Source: an uncultured Bacillaceae bacterium (GTDB taxonomy: Bacteria; Bacillota; Bacilli; Bacillales; Bacillaceae_L). From it: 64,000 nucleotides of DNA. Location: assembly GCA_947497585.1 (NCBI GenBank), contig CANMHG010000001.1, forward strand, positions 930,001-994,000. Direction: 5' to 3'. Made by a program: the position numbers and the translations under genes. Below the pieces are notes generated by a model, which worked only from the letters and a program-made list of their open reading frames with translations, did not search any database and had not been told where the DNA came from. This document shows, one piece after another, positions 43,249 to 51,514 of the stretch (positions within the stretch are counted from its first letter, which is position 1; every line of letters begins with the position of its first letter).

Positions 43249-43361
43249 ATCTTAAAAAGTCAGAAAATTCCTACCCATTTTTCTACTTTTGCTATATAAT
43301 AAAATTTGTTAGTGTTTCGAAATAATTAGTATAAAATCTACTAATAAAAGGAGAATTCTTT

Positions 43362-45176
43362 ATGCAAAATGTGAAACAAAAGCGTCTAACACGCTCAGAA
43401 GTTCCTACTGAATTAACTTGGAATTTAGAAGATTTATTTAAAACAACAGAAGAATGGGAAGTAGAACTTGAAGCTATTCAAAAAGAACTCCCTACCGTAA
43501 CACAATATAAAGGAAAATTAGCAGAAGGACCTCAAACCCTGCTTTCTTGCTTAACTGCACAAGAAAAATTGTTTGAGAGAATCGTATTAGTTGCTACTTA
43601 TGCAAACCTTCGTATCTCTGAAGATGGCTCAAGCCCTGAGAATCAAGGTAATGCAGGTAAAGTAGGTTCAGTAATGGCTACTATTAATGCTTCACTATCA
43701 TTCATTGAGTCTGAAGTCTTAGCCTTACCTGAAGGTACACTGGAAAGATACATAGAGGAAGAAGCAGAACTTACTACGTTTAAAAAGACATTAAAAGATC
43801 TACAAGATAAGAAACCTTACACACTTTCAGCAGAAACGGAGCAAGTACTAGCAGCACTTGGTGAAGTACATAGTTCACCTTATATGATTTATTCTCGTAG
43901 TAAATCATCTGATATGGAGTTTGATTCTTTCGTAGATGAAAATGGTGAAGAACTACCTCTATCTTTTGCTTTATTTGAGGATCGTTATGAATTATCACCA
44001 AACACAGAAACTCGTAGAAAAGCATATGAAGGATTTGTTAAAACATTAAAGCAATACAAAAATACTTATGCTGCGACTTATGCGACAGAAGTTACAAAAC
44101 AAGTCACAATGTCTAAACTTCGCAACTACGAATCTGTTACACATATGCTTTTACAACCACAACAAGTTACATTAGAAATGTACAATAATCAATTAGATGT
44201 TATTCAGAACGAGCTTGCACCTCATATGCGTCGTTTTGCTAAGCTTAAGCAAAGAGTCTTAGGTTTAGAAAGTATGCAGTTCTGTGATTTAAAAGCACCA
44301 CTTGATCCAGATTTCAACCCATCTACTACTTACGAAGAAGCAAGTAAAGTAATCTTAGAGTCTCTAGAAGTAATGGGCCCAGAATATATGGAGATTATGG
44401 AAAAAGCATTAAAAGACCGTTGGGTAGATTTAGCTGAAAATGTTGGGAAAGCAACTGGTGCTTTCTGCGCTAGCCCTTATGGATCTCATCCTTATATCTT
44501 GCTTACATGGACAGATACAATGAGAGGTGCGTTCATCCTAACTCATGAGCTTGGCCATGCAGGACACTTCTATTTAGCGAATAAAAATCAAAAATTATCA
44601 AATACTCGTCCTTCTACTTATTTTGTTGAAGCACCTTCAACAATGAATGAGTTATTACTAGGACAACACATCTTATCGAAAACAGATGACAAACAGATGA
44701 AGCGCTGGATCTTATTACAGTTCCTTGGCACATATTATCATAACTTTGTTACTCACCTACTTGAAGGTGAATTCCAACGTCGTGTTTATGCACTAGCTGA
44801 AGCTGGTAAGCCACTAACTGCTACATCACTTTGCCAGCAAAAGGCTGAAACTCTTTCTAATTTCTGGGGAGATTCAGTTGAAATCGATGAAGGTGCAAGC
44901 TTAACGTGGATGCGTCAACCTCACTATTATATGGGCCTTTACCCATACACTTATTCTGCAGGATTAACAGCTTCTACCGCAGTGGCACAATTGATTAAAG
45001 AAGAAGGTCAGCCGGTAGTTGACCGTTGGTTAGAAGTGTTAAAAGCCGGTGGAACAATGACACCACTTGAACTTATGAAATATGCAGGTGTAGACATGTC
45101 TCAACCTGAAGCAATCAGCAAAGCTGTAGCTTATGTAGGTTCATTAGTTGATGAGCTTGAAAAGAGCTTCGAATAG
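43362..45176 (+). CDS. pepF: PepF, oligoendopeptidase F (M3B)
   Basis: 604 aa. The zinc motif HELGHAGHF (HExxH, at about 395-399) and the downstream Glu in YFVEAPSTMNELLLG are complete. The N-terminal PepF domain and helical bowl match the family's usual length. It degrades peptides of about 7-17 residues in the cytosol. ATG at 43362 with AAAGGAG upstream. It lies downstream of narK but is separated from it by a terminator. Confidence 0.95.
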   Translation: MQNVKQKRLTRSEVPTELTWNLEDLFKTTEEWEVELEAIQKELPTVTQYKGKLAEGPQTLLSCLTAQEKLFERIVLVATYANLRISEDGSSPENQGNAGKVGSVMATINASLSFIESEVLALPEGTLERYIEEEAELTTFKKTLKDLQDKKPYTLSAETEQVLAALGEVHSSPYMIYSRSKSSDMEFDSFVDENGEELPLSFALFEDRYELSPNTETRRKAYEGFVKTLKQYKNTYAATYATEVTKQVTMSKLRNYESVTHMLLQPQQVTLEMYNNQLDVIQNELAPHMRRFAKLKQRVLGLESMQFCDLKAPLDPDFNPSTTYEEASKVILESLEVMGPEYMEIMEKALKDRWVDLAENVGKATGAFCASPYGSHPYILLTWTDTMRGAFILTHELGHAGHFYLANKNQKLSNTRPSTYFVEAPSTMNELLLGQHILSKTDDKQMKRWILLQFLGTYYHNFVTHLLEGEFQRRVYALAEAGKPLTATSLCQQKAETLSNFWGDSVEIDEGASLTWMRQPHYYMGLYPYTYSAGLTASTAVAQLIKEEGQPVVDRWLEVLKAGGTMTPLELMKYAGVDMSQPEAISKAVAYVGSLVDELEKSFE

Positions 45177-45194
45177 TTCAATTATACACTTACG

Positions 45195-45229
45195 AATCGC
45201 TAGGAAACTATGTTCCTAGCGATTTTTTG
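45195..45229 (+). terminator. terminator of pepF
   Basis: ATCGCTAGGAA and TTCCTAGCGAT form a perfect stem followed by TTTTTTG. Confidence 0.85.
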
Positions 45230-45239
45230 TACTTTCAAA

Positions 45240-45464
45240 GGTAGATGCCAAGGTTTATCGGTCTTTTTTTGCGGGCTCCTCCACTATTTTAGGTCGATAA
45301 ATTCGTTTATCGGATATTTTTCTGGCTCACTCCACATTTTTTGGTCGATAAATCGGTTTATCGGCTTATTTTTCTGTCCCCCTCCACATTTTTATGTCTA
45401 TAAATTTGTTTACCGGCTTATTTTTCTGGCTAACTCCACATTTTCAGGTCGAAAAATCATGTAA
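45240..45464. repeat. array of about four 51-52-bp units with CGATAAAT...TTTATCGG hairpins
   Basis: The motif GGTCGATAAAT recurs at 45292 and 45343, then in diverged form at about 45395 and 45447, a period of 51, 52 and 52 bp. Each unit has a small hairpin (GATAAATCGGTTTATC), then TTTTTCTGGCTCACTCCACA. The apparent open frame through it has no ribosome site. It fills the space between pepF and cwlJ. Confidence 0.85.
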
Positions 45465-45508
45465 TTAACAAAACTATATAAAAATATTGAATTAAATTTA
45501 ATATTTTT

Positions 45509-45570
45509 ACCTCTTAAAATGAACTGGTTAACATTTATACAAGCAGTTGATAATACAATTCTTAAGAGGT
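45509..45570 (+). promoter_or_regulatory. inverted repeat that would mask the cwlJ ribosome site
   Basis: ACCTCTTAA (45509-45517) is a perfect complement of TTAAGAGGT (45562-45570), which is the Shine-Dalgarno region of cwlJ. If transcribed it could form a stem with a 44-nt loop that hides the ribosome site. Confidence 0.4.
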
Positions 45571-45578
45571 GATGAAAA

Positions 45579-46019
45579 TTGGCAAGAGTTGCTTATACCG
45601 ATAAAGACATCGAGTTAATTGCAAGGATGATGAGGGCGGAAGCCGAGGGTGAAGGACGACTAGGCATGCTTATGGTTGGTAATGTAATTGTAAATAGACG
45701 AAAAGCTAATTGTGGTGATTTCGAAGGGTTACGGTCAATACGAGATGTTATTTATCAAGTTCAAGGCGGTAATTATTCATTTGAAGCTGTACAAAAAGGC
45801 AATCTTTTTTATAACCCAGCAAGAGAGGTTGAGAAAAAATTAGCTAAACAAACCTTAGACTTTTGGAGAGAACATCCTTCCAAGTATGCTCTTTGGTATT
45901 TTAATCCCTATGCCCCATGTCCCCCTACATGGTACGGTCAACCATTTTCAGGACAATATAAACTTCATTGTTATTATGAACCACAAGCTAATACATGCGA
46001 AGGTGCTTATAGATGGTAA
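45579..46019 (+). CDS. cwlJ: CwlJ-type spore cortex-lytic hydrolase
   Basis: 146 aa. It matches the Hydrolase_2/CwlJ family along its length: ARMMRAEAEGEGRLGMLMVGNVIVNRR with the catalytic Glu, ANCGDFEGLRSIRDVIYQ, SLWYFNPYAPCPPTWYGQPF-like and YEPQANTCEGAYRW at the end. No signal peptide, as usual for CwlJ, which is placed in the spore coat with GerQ. TTG start at 45579, seven bases after AGGTG. Terminator at 46024. It marks the host as a spore former. Confidence 0.9.
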   Translation: MARVAYTDKDIELIARMMRAEAEGEGRLGMLMVGNVIVNRRKANCGDFEGLRSIRDVIYQVQGGNYSFEAVQKGNLFYNPAREVEKKLAKQTLDFWREHPSKYALWYFNPYAPCPPTWYGQPFSGQYKLHCYYEPQANTCEGAYRW

Positions 46020-46023
46020 CAAC

Positions 46024-46051
46024 AAAAACCCCCAAATCTCGGGGGTTTTTT
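46024..46051 (+). terminator. terminator of cwlJ
   Basis: AACCCCC-AAATCT-CGGGGG followed by eight T. Confidence 0.85.
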
Positions 46052-46078
46052 TGTGGATTTTCTAGAAGAAATGTATAT

Positions 46079-46816
46079 CTAATCAAATGTTATCGTGTTT
46101 GTTTTAGGATTGACTTGATAAATAACATCTTTTCTTTCAATGACTATTCGAGTCTTTTCTCGCAAGTCTTCTTGTTCTGTAATTGCGGTTAACAATTCTT
46201 TCGCAGGATTAATTGCAACAGGGTTACCAACACATTTAAACATCGTTAAATCACCGTTCGTATCACCATAAGCATAACTTTGAGTTAGATCAATATTATG
46301 TTTCTCCACCATTGCTCTTATTGTTTTCTCTTTGCTAACTGAATCCCACATTGGCTCAACTTGTCCTGTAAAGAAGCCCTCATTATCTATGTGATAGGTA
46401 GAACCACAATAATCAGTTGCACGATACTTATCAGCCATCTTAGAAACTAGAAAATCTGGACTACCTGAAATAAATATCACTTTGTAGTCATTATCTAAAT
46501 GCCACCCAATTTGTTGTCTAGTGTATTTATACACTCTGTCTGCTTTAAGGCGAATAACCTGTTTAGCAATGAACTCAATGTCTTCTTTAGATACATTGGT
46601 TAAATGCTCAACATAAGTTTTACTTACATCTAGTAAGTAAGAATCATAATTTCCTTGTCTTTTATCCCAATCTTGAAAAGTATGCTTCACCTTTTCATGC
46701 CATACAGATGGCGAAATAACTTCGTGTTTAATCAGTCTTTTAAAATGTTCAATTAATAATGAGTCACGATAAAATGTGCCATCAATATCAAAAAACGCTG
46801 CTTTATTTTTAGTCAT
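46079..46816 (-). CDS. HAD-IB family phosphatase (SerB-like)
   Basis: 245 aa. The HAD motifs are AAFFDIDGTFYRD (motif I), VIFISGSPDFLV (motif II), SKEKTIRAMV and YAYGDTNGDLTMFK (motif IV), all complete. The all-helical cap (HVISPSVWHEKV...) is like HAD-IB/phosphoserine phosphatase homologues. Substrate unknown. ATG at 46816 with AGGGAGAGAG upstream. Confidence 0.9.
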   Translation of the reverse strand: MTKNKAAFFDIDGTFYRDSLLIEHFKRLIKHEVISPSVWHEKVKHTFQDWDKRQGNYDSYLLDVSKTYVEHLTNVSKEDIEFIAKQVIRLKADRVYKYTRQQIGWHLDNDYKVIFISGSPDFLVSKMADKYRATDYCGSTYHIDNEGFFTGQVEPMWDSVSKEKTIRAMVEKHNIDLTQSYAYGDTNGDLTMFKCVGNPVAINPAKELLTAITEQEDLREKTRIVIERKDVIYQVNPKTNTITFD

Positions 46817-46939
46817 TAATTCTCTCTCCCTAAATCAAAATCTCCAAGCCACATCTTTCTCTCTTTCTACAATAGTTCGAAAGCCTTGTGGTCATTAATT
46901 TCTTAAAGGTAGTTCCTAAAATATACTTCATATTTCATT

Positions 46940-47002
46940 CTAAAGAACAACTTTAAGATAGGCAAATTCTAATGGTTCGTAGTCTTCTTCATTACTAGGC
47001 AT
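46940..47002 (-). CDS. possible 20-aa acidic peptide
   Basis: ATG at 47002 with an unusually strong GGAGGAGG (47023-47016), though 13 nt away. The product would be MPSNEEDYEPLEFAYLKVVL. It could be a short peptide, a remnant, or a fragment whose real start is different. Confidence 0.25.
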   Translation of the reverse strand: MPSNEEDYEPLEFAYLKVVL

Positions 47003-47032
47003 TTAACGTTATAAACCTCCTCCATTGTACTT

Positions 47033-47122
47033 TTATATAAAAGTAGTTAGCCCGAATATACCAAACTGCCAAATCACTATTCCAAAAGTGATAAATAATA
47101 GTCCTTCTCCAATACATAACAC
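47033..47122 (-). CDS. possible 29-aa membrane peptide
   Basis: GTG at 47122 with AAGG six bases upstream. The product is almost entirely hydrophobic (LCIGEGLLFITFGIVIW), as a single-pass peptide. The frame remains open upstream without a standard start, so the gene may have lost its 5' end. Its stop is just before the GGAGGAGG of the 20-aa frame. Confidence 0.3.
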   Translation of the reverse strand: MLCIGEGLLFITFGIVIWQFGIFGLTTFI

Positions 47123-47250
47123 AAAATACCTTGATTCATAATCATCCTTTTTTATATTACAAATGCATGATTTTGCTTTTTAAACTAAAAATAAGAGTAA
47201 TTAAAAACGAAGATACTATTTGTTATTCTGAAATAGAAAGGAATATGTAT

Positions 47251-47382
47251 ATGGGTTATATGGATCAAGATGCTCAAAATCAACAAGGCAGGGTAGAAAA
47301 AGGAAATCGTTTACATTGGCTTTATGCGATTATCGTTATCGCCGTTTTGGTAGTAGTTCTTATCATTATTCAGTTTTCTTAA
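47251..47382 (+). CDS. small single-pass membrane protein, 43 aa
   Basis: ATG at 47251 with AAAGGA eight bases upstream; the longer frame to 47131 has no site. A hydrophilic N-terminus (MGYMDQDAQNQQGRVEKGNR) precedes one hydrophobic helix (LYAIIVIAVLVVVLIIIQF) at the C-terminus. Function unknown. Confidence 0.6.
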   Translation: MGYMDQDAQNQQGRVEKGNRLHWLYAIIVIAVLVVVLIIIQFS

Positions 47383-47468
47383 AATTGTTTTTAAGCCTCA
47401 GTTTAGGCAAGACTCAGGTCAAACTTAAATTTGATTTCGCTACATAGGTCTTGCCTCTTACATGATTC

Positions 47469-47732
47469 TCACTTTACGTTTAATTTCACAAAAGAAGTAA
47501 CAAGAGTAGTCACCAGTCCTATCCCTAAAAGTATACCACCAGCAACTAAAAAGTTAGTTATATAGCTTTCTATCATGATATGAAATAGTGCAGTATCCGC
47601 ACCACCTTGCTTCATTAGCCAATTTTCAGCCATTGTTGTGCCAAAATAAGTGCTGAAAAACAAAAGTATAAATCCTACAACCGTTAGCATAGAGCCTATT
47701 GTCATAAAACGAATAAGATTATTATTTGTCAT
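47469..47732 (-). CDS. small two-pass membrane protein
   Basis: 87 aa from the ATG at 47732, with GGAGG eight bases upstream. Two or three hydrophobic helices (about 10-28 and 52-80) with a short loop containing YFGTTMAENWLMKQGGADT. No family is recognised. Confidence 0.65.
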   Translation of the reverse strand: MTNNNLIRFMTIGSMLTVVGFILLFFSTYFGTTMAENWLMKQGGADTALFHIMIESYITNFLVAGGILLGIGLVTTLVTSFVKLNVK

Positions 47733-47959
47733 ATCTATGTCCTCCATTACTCTTACCCCTTTCTTACCATTTTCTCTTTTAAACTTAACATATATCACCG
47801 ATAAATTGGGTGAAAATTACAATTTATTCAAAGTTGGTTTTCCCCCATTAAGTTATTTCAAGCCCCATGAGTGTAAGAACACTAGAAAACCCCTGAAGGT
47901 TTATTTATTAATTTTAGAATATATACAATTATCTAAAAACTATAGTATACTAATGTTAT

Positions 47960-47980
47960 ACTAACCGGTTGGTATTCAAA
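47960..47980. promoter_or_regulatory. TACTAACCGGTTGGTA operator candidate
   Basis: An almost perfect 16-bp palindrome around AACCGGTT, about 85 bp before the GPH symporter gene and just after an AT-rich promoter-like stretch. It resembles TetR- or LacI-family operators. Confidence 0.5.
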
Positions 47981-48059
47981 ACATTGGAAATTATTCATTC
48001 TATTAAAATGACAGCGTTTTCATATTCAGCCAATTACATGTTGAGAGGGGTTTAACAAG

Positions 48060-49436
48060 ATGTTAGCAGAAAAGCAACAACAAGATTGGTCGACTAGTTC
48101 TTCACAGGTTGCAACTCCAGGGCATAAGGAAATGTTGAATTATGGATTGGGGTTTTTTGGTGTAATTTTAGTCTGGACACTAGTGGGTACTTTTCTTCCC
48201 TACTATTATACAGATGTAGCTGGGGTTTCTGCCGGAGTGGTTGGAACACTTATGCTAGTTGCTCGCCTCTTTGATGGAATTACAGATCTTGGAATGGGTA
48301 CTTTAGTAGACAGAACGAGGTCAAAGCATGGTAAAGCACGTCCTTGGATTTTGTGGATGGGAATTCCATTAGGTGTTTCCACAATTTTACTATTTTCTGT
48401 ACCTGACTTTGGAGATACAGGGAAAATCATCTATGCATATGTCACATACATATTGCTAATTTTGGTCTATACGGCTGTATCAATTCCTTATAAAACATTA
48501 CTAGGATTAATGACGCAAGAGCCTTATGGTAGATCTGTTTTGAATATCTACACCGGTGTATTTACGATGTTAAGTACACTAGCTATTATGATCTTCGCTC
48601 AACCTGTCGCAAGTGCAATTGGCGGTAAATTAGGCTGGACTATTGTTGCAGTTGCCAGTGGAGTAATTATCATGATTACAAGTTATATTGCTTTTCGCTC
48701 AACGAAGGAACGTGTCAGTGCTTCTGTTGTTAAAACAAATGATATTATACCGTTTAAAATTGGGTTGAAGGCATTATTCACAAATAAATATTGGCTGATT
48801 ATTACTTTATATTGTGTGATTGCTTATACACTCAATGCACTACTAGCTGGAGCAGGTCTTTATTATACTTCCTATATTCTTGGTAACGCTTCTTATTTTT
48901 CACTAGTAGGGTTACTGCTTTTTTTACCTACCATTATTTGCTTCTTTTTCATGGCAAAATTAGTAGGAAAGTTTGGAAAACGGAACATTGCTTTAACTGT
49001 TTCTGTTATAGGTATTTTAGGTCCCATTATAAAGCTGACCGACCCTTCTAACGTAACTGTTTTCCTAGCTGGAACAGCTATTCAAGGATTTGGTTTGATA
49101 CCCATTATTATGTTTTTATATGCCATGATTAATGACACTGCAGAATATGGTGAGTGGAAGTTCGGTATTAGAACAGAAGGACTAGTCAATAGCGCTGCTA
49201 GCTTCGGCATGAAGGTTGGGGCTGGTCTTGGTGGAGCATTAATCGGTTGGTTATTAGCTTTTGGTGGCTATGTAGGCGGAATTGATGAACAAACAGCATC
49301 TGCAACAACTATGATTCTAGCACTTAATATTTATATACCATTCGTATTAGCAGTTTTACAGACTGTACTTATGTGGATGTACAAACTTGATGAACAATAT
49401 CCGCAAATTCTAGCAGAGTTGAATATGAAAAGGTAA
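48060..49436 (+). CDS. GPH-family sugar:cation symporter (MFS)
   Basis: 458 aa with 12 hydrophobic segments. The glycoside-pentoside-hexuronide symporter pattern is present: FLPYYYTDVAGVSAGVVGTLMLVARLFDGITDLGMGTLVDRT and the YGEWKFGIRTEGLVNSAASFGMKVG region near the C-terminus. It should import a mono- or disaccharide with H+ or Na+. No glycosidase gene lies next to it. ATG at 48060 with GAGAGGGG upstream, preceded by the operator candidate at 47960. Confidence 0.9.
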   Translation: MLAEKQQQDWSTSSSQVATPGHKEMLNYGLGFFGVILVWTLVGTFLPYYYTDVAGVSAGVVGTLMLVARLFDGITDLGMGTLVDRTRSKHGKARPWILWMGIPLGVSTILLFSVPDFGDTGKIIYAYVTYILLILVYTAVSIPYKTLLGLMTQEPYGRSVLNIYTGVFTMLSTLAIMIFAQPVASAIGGKLGWTIVAVASGVIIMITSYIAFRSTKERVSASVVKTNDIIPFKIGLKALFTNKYWLIITLYCVIAYTLNALLAGAGLYYTSYILGNASYFSLVGLLLFLPTIICFFFMAKLVGKFGKRNIALTVSVIGILGPIIKLTDPSNVTVFLAGTAIQGFGLIPIIMFLYAMINDTAEYGEWKFGIRTEGLVNSAASFGMKVGAGLGGALIGWLLAFGGYVGGIDEQTASATTMILALNIYIPFVLAVLQTVLMWMYKLDEQYPQILAELNMKR

Positions 49437-49475
49437 AGATAAAGCTGCTTGTACTTAAATAGCAACCAGCAAAAT

Positions 49476-49670
49476 TAATAAACGGAGATTTTCCGGTTAA
49501 ATTTAAAATGAAGCTCTTTTGAGGCTAAATAAGGGGAGAATTTCCGGTTATGCCAAGCAAAATCCCCTATTTTTATGTGTTTTGCGTAAATAGACGGAAT
49601 CCCTCCGTCTATTTTTGCTATTTTTACTGGTATTTTCTATTTAAGCGGAGTTTTTCCGTCTATTTATCAA
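49476..49670. repeat. four-hairpin modular repeat element, copy B
   Basis: Same four modules and same spacing as 17797-18000: CCGG/CCGT cores at 49493, 49544, 49605 and 49656 (51, 61, 51 bp). The third module contains a perfect palindrome AAATAGACGGA-ATCCC-TCCGTCTATTT. Long stretches (GAGGCTAAATAAGGGGAG; TTCCGGTTATGCCAAGCAAA) are nearly identical in the two copies. Confidence 0.9.
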
Positions 49671-49801
49671 ATCCGAGCTTTTTCTAATCTCCAACGGATA
49701 ATAAAAGGAGCGAAATCATTTTTAAGCTTAAATGAGACATTATTAATGGTTTAAGTTATCATTTCTAACCTCCAATTCTAAATTTCGCAATTGAAACTGG
49801 T

Positions 49802-50338
49802 TCACTCAAAGAATGCCTTTGAATATTCTACTTTCCCAGTCACATTGTTAAGTGCGTTTTGACGTAGTTCTAATGCCATAAACAATTCATCCGGCACCTC
49901 AAAGGGACCTTTAATATTCCAAAATGAAGCCTTTTGGAAACCGAATTTCGGATAATAGTTTGGATGTCCCAAAACGATAACAGAGTCATAATTTAGTGAT
50001 TTTGCTTTTTGTAAAGATTCTTTGATTAAGGTACTGCCTACCCCTTTGTTTTGAAACTCTGGATGAACCGAAACAGGAGCAAGTGCCAGCGCTTGACTAC
50101 TTTGGTTGTGATTTACGATTTGACATTTTGACAGAAGAATATGTCCGACTATTTGTTTACTTTCACTATCTTTTGCAACTAACGATAAATCTGGTACATA
50201 TTCAGCTGACTCTCTAAGTCTAGAAACTAATTCATGTTCCTTTTTATCACTGAATGACATAGTTGCAAAAGCACTTACGATTAAATTTTCTATTGTTAAA
50301 TAATCTTCAACTTGTTCTTCTCTAATTACTAGTTTCAT
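49802..50338 (-). CDS. GNAT acetyltransferase (YhbS-like)
   Basis: 178 aa from the ATG at 50338 with GGGGG upstream; the longer frame to 50377 is less likely. Motif A is ALAPVSVHPEFQNKGVGSTLIKESL, with LGHPNYYPKFGFQKASFWNIKGPF as the characteristic YhbS loop. Substrate unknown. Confidence 0.88.
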   Translation of the reverse strand: MKLVIREEQVEDYLTIENLIVSAFATMSFSDKKEHELVSRLRESAEYVPDLSLVAKDSESKQIVGHILLSKCQIVNHNQSSQALALAPVSVHPEFQNKGVGSTLIKESLQKAKSLNYDSVIVLGHPNYYPKFGFQKASFWNIKGPFEVPDELFMALELRQNALNNVTGKVEYSKAFFE

Positions 50339-50992
50339 GTTCTTTTCCCCCATTATTAATTTCTCTTTTTTTACCAACTAAAAGACCTAATGATATTCAT
50401 CGTCCTTTATCGCGTGTAATTAACTTTTGCTCTTCTTTCTAAATCTGTTTCCTAGAATAAAAAAAGCAGAAAATGAACAATCGTCATTTTCTGCCTAATA
50501 CTAAAAAGAGTATACAAATTAGCATACCACTCTACTTTAATAGGTCTGTCCAAAACGATGTTCTTAACCATTTGGTTATATAGTCAGTGAAAATAGAAAT
50601 ATCAAATAAGCATTGTAAAATACAATTTACTAAATGACTATATAGCTCAAATCAAATTAATGAGTTAAAGAACAACTACTTTCAAACAAACATCCCCTAT
50701 TTCAATATATATTCCATAATTATCCTATTTCATTTCAATAAATTAGTCAATATATATTTCCCTTTGTCCACATTCTTAATATAATTACTATTCCTTGATT
50801 GGAGATCCTTTATTCTAAATTACGATTCATTTTTTTCTACCATTAATACTTCACTTTCAACTGGTTAATTAACAATATTTATGCCACCTGCAAAAAACTA
50901 ACATTTTAAAATTCATTAGATTAGACAACCTATAAACGAGCGCTTAAAAACATTCCTTTTTAGGCGTTACATTTCAATGGGGGGTTTTACGT
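50339..50992. other. 650-bp gap without a gene
   Basis: It holds the perfect hairpin GCAGAAAATGA/TCATTTTCTGC (50466-50494) with an A-run at its left, that is a terminator on the minus strand, and a second inverted repeat TATAGTCA/TGACTATA near 50578-50645. No coding frame with a ribosome site was found. The terminator has no visible leftward gene upstream of it, so an unrecognised RNA may be made here. Confidence 0.5.
50458..50494 (-). terminator. orphan minus-strand terminator
   Basis: A perfect 11-bp stem (GCAGAAAATGA/TCATTTTCTGC) followed on the minus strand by a T-run. Confidence 0.65.
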
Positions 50993-51376
50993 TTGAGGAA
51001 ATCACTTGTTTCTCTTTCAGCAGCAGCATTAATGGTCGTTGGTCTAACTGGTTGTGGAATGGACGGTAATGACGTCAATACGTATAATAACGATCGAGAT
51101 GCTCGTATTTTAGACCGTGGATACCATGATAATAATGACTTAAACTACCGCCGCGGAGATACAATTGATAACGAGGGTCCTATCACTGAAATGATGGATG
51201 ACGATAACGGTCGTGGAATTATGAATAATAACAATAACGACCTTGATATCCTAGATAACGACAATAATAATCGTAATCGTAATATGCTAGGTGGTAACGA
51301 CAACGATCGAAATCCTAGAGGAACTAGACCTGGTGGTAACGACGCCGGGGGTACTGGTACTGGTGGAACTCGATAG
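50993..51376 (+). CDS. Asn/Asp/Gly-rich lipoprotein
   Basis: 127 aa, TTG start at 50993 with GGGGGG upstream. A signal peptide ends in the lipobox LTGC (MRKSLVSLSAAALMVVGLTGC). The mature part is low-complexity and disordered: DNNDLNYRRGD, NNNNDLDILDNDNNNR, and a Gly/Thr-rich C-terminus. Such composition is seen in spore- or cell-wall-associated proteins, and its neighbour is a LysM/GH18 protein, but the role is unknown. A terminator follows at 51398. Confidence 0.75.
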   Translation: MRKSLVSLSAAALMVVGLTGCGMDGNDVNTYNNDRDARILDRGYHDNNDLNYRRGDTIDNEGPITEMMDDDNGRGIMNNNNNDLDILDNDNNNRNRNMLGGNDNDRNPRGTRPGGNDAGGTGTGGTR

Positions 51377-51397
51377 ATGACCTGTTCTCTAGAATAG

Positions 51398-51425
51398 AAA
51401 AATCCTCCTTTTGGAGGATTTTTTG
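51398..51425 (+). terminator. terminator of the Asn/Asp-rich lipoprotein gene
   Basis: AAAATCCTCC-TTTT-GGAGGATTTTTT. Confidence 0.85.
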
Positions 51426-51514
51426 CTTACATTTCATCCCCCTCCCCTACTTACATGAATCACTCCGTTACAACACAGACTAACGCTATAAACGAAGAAA
51501 GAAAGGTGGAGACC

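Noticed and set aside
45210..45464. 84-aa frame across the 51-bp array
   Set aside because: It begins inside the pepF terminator and follows the DNA repeats, with no ribosome site.
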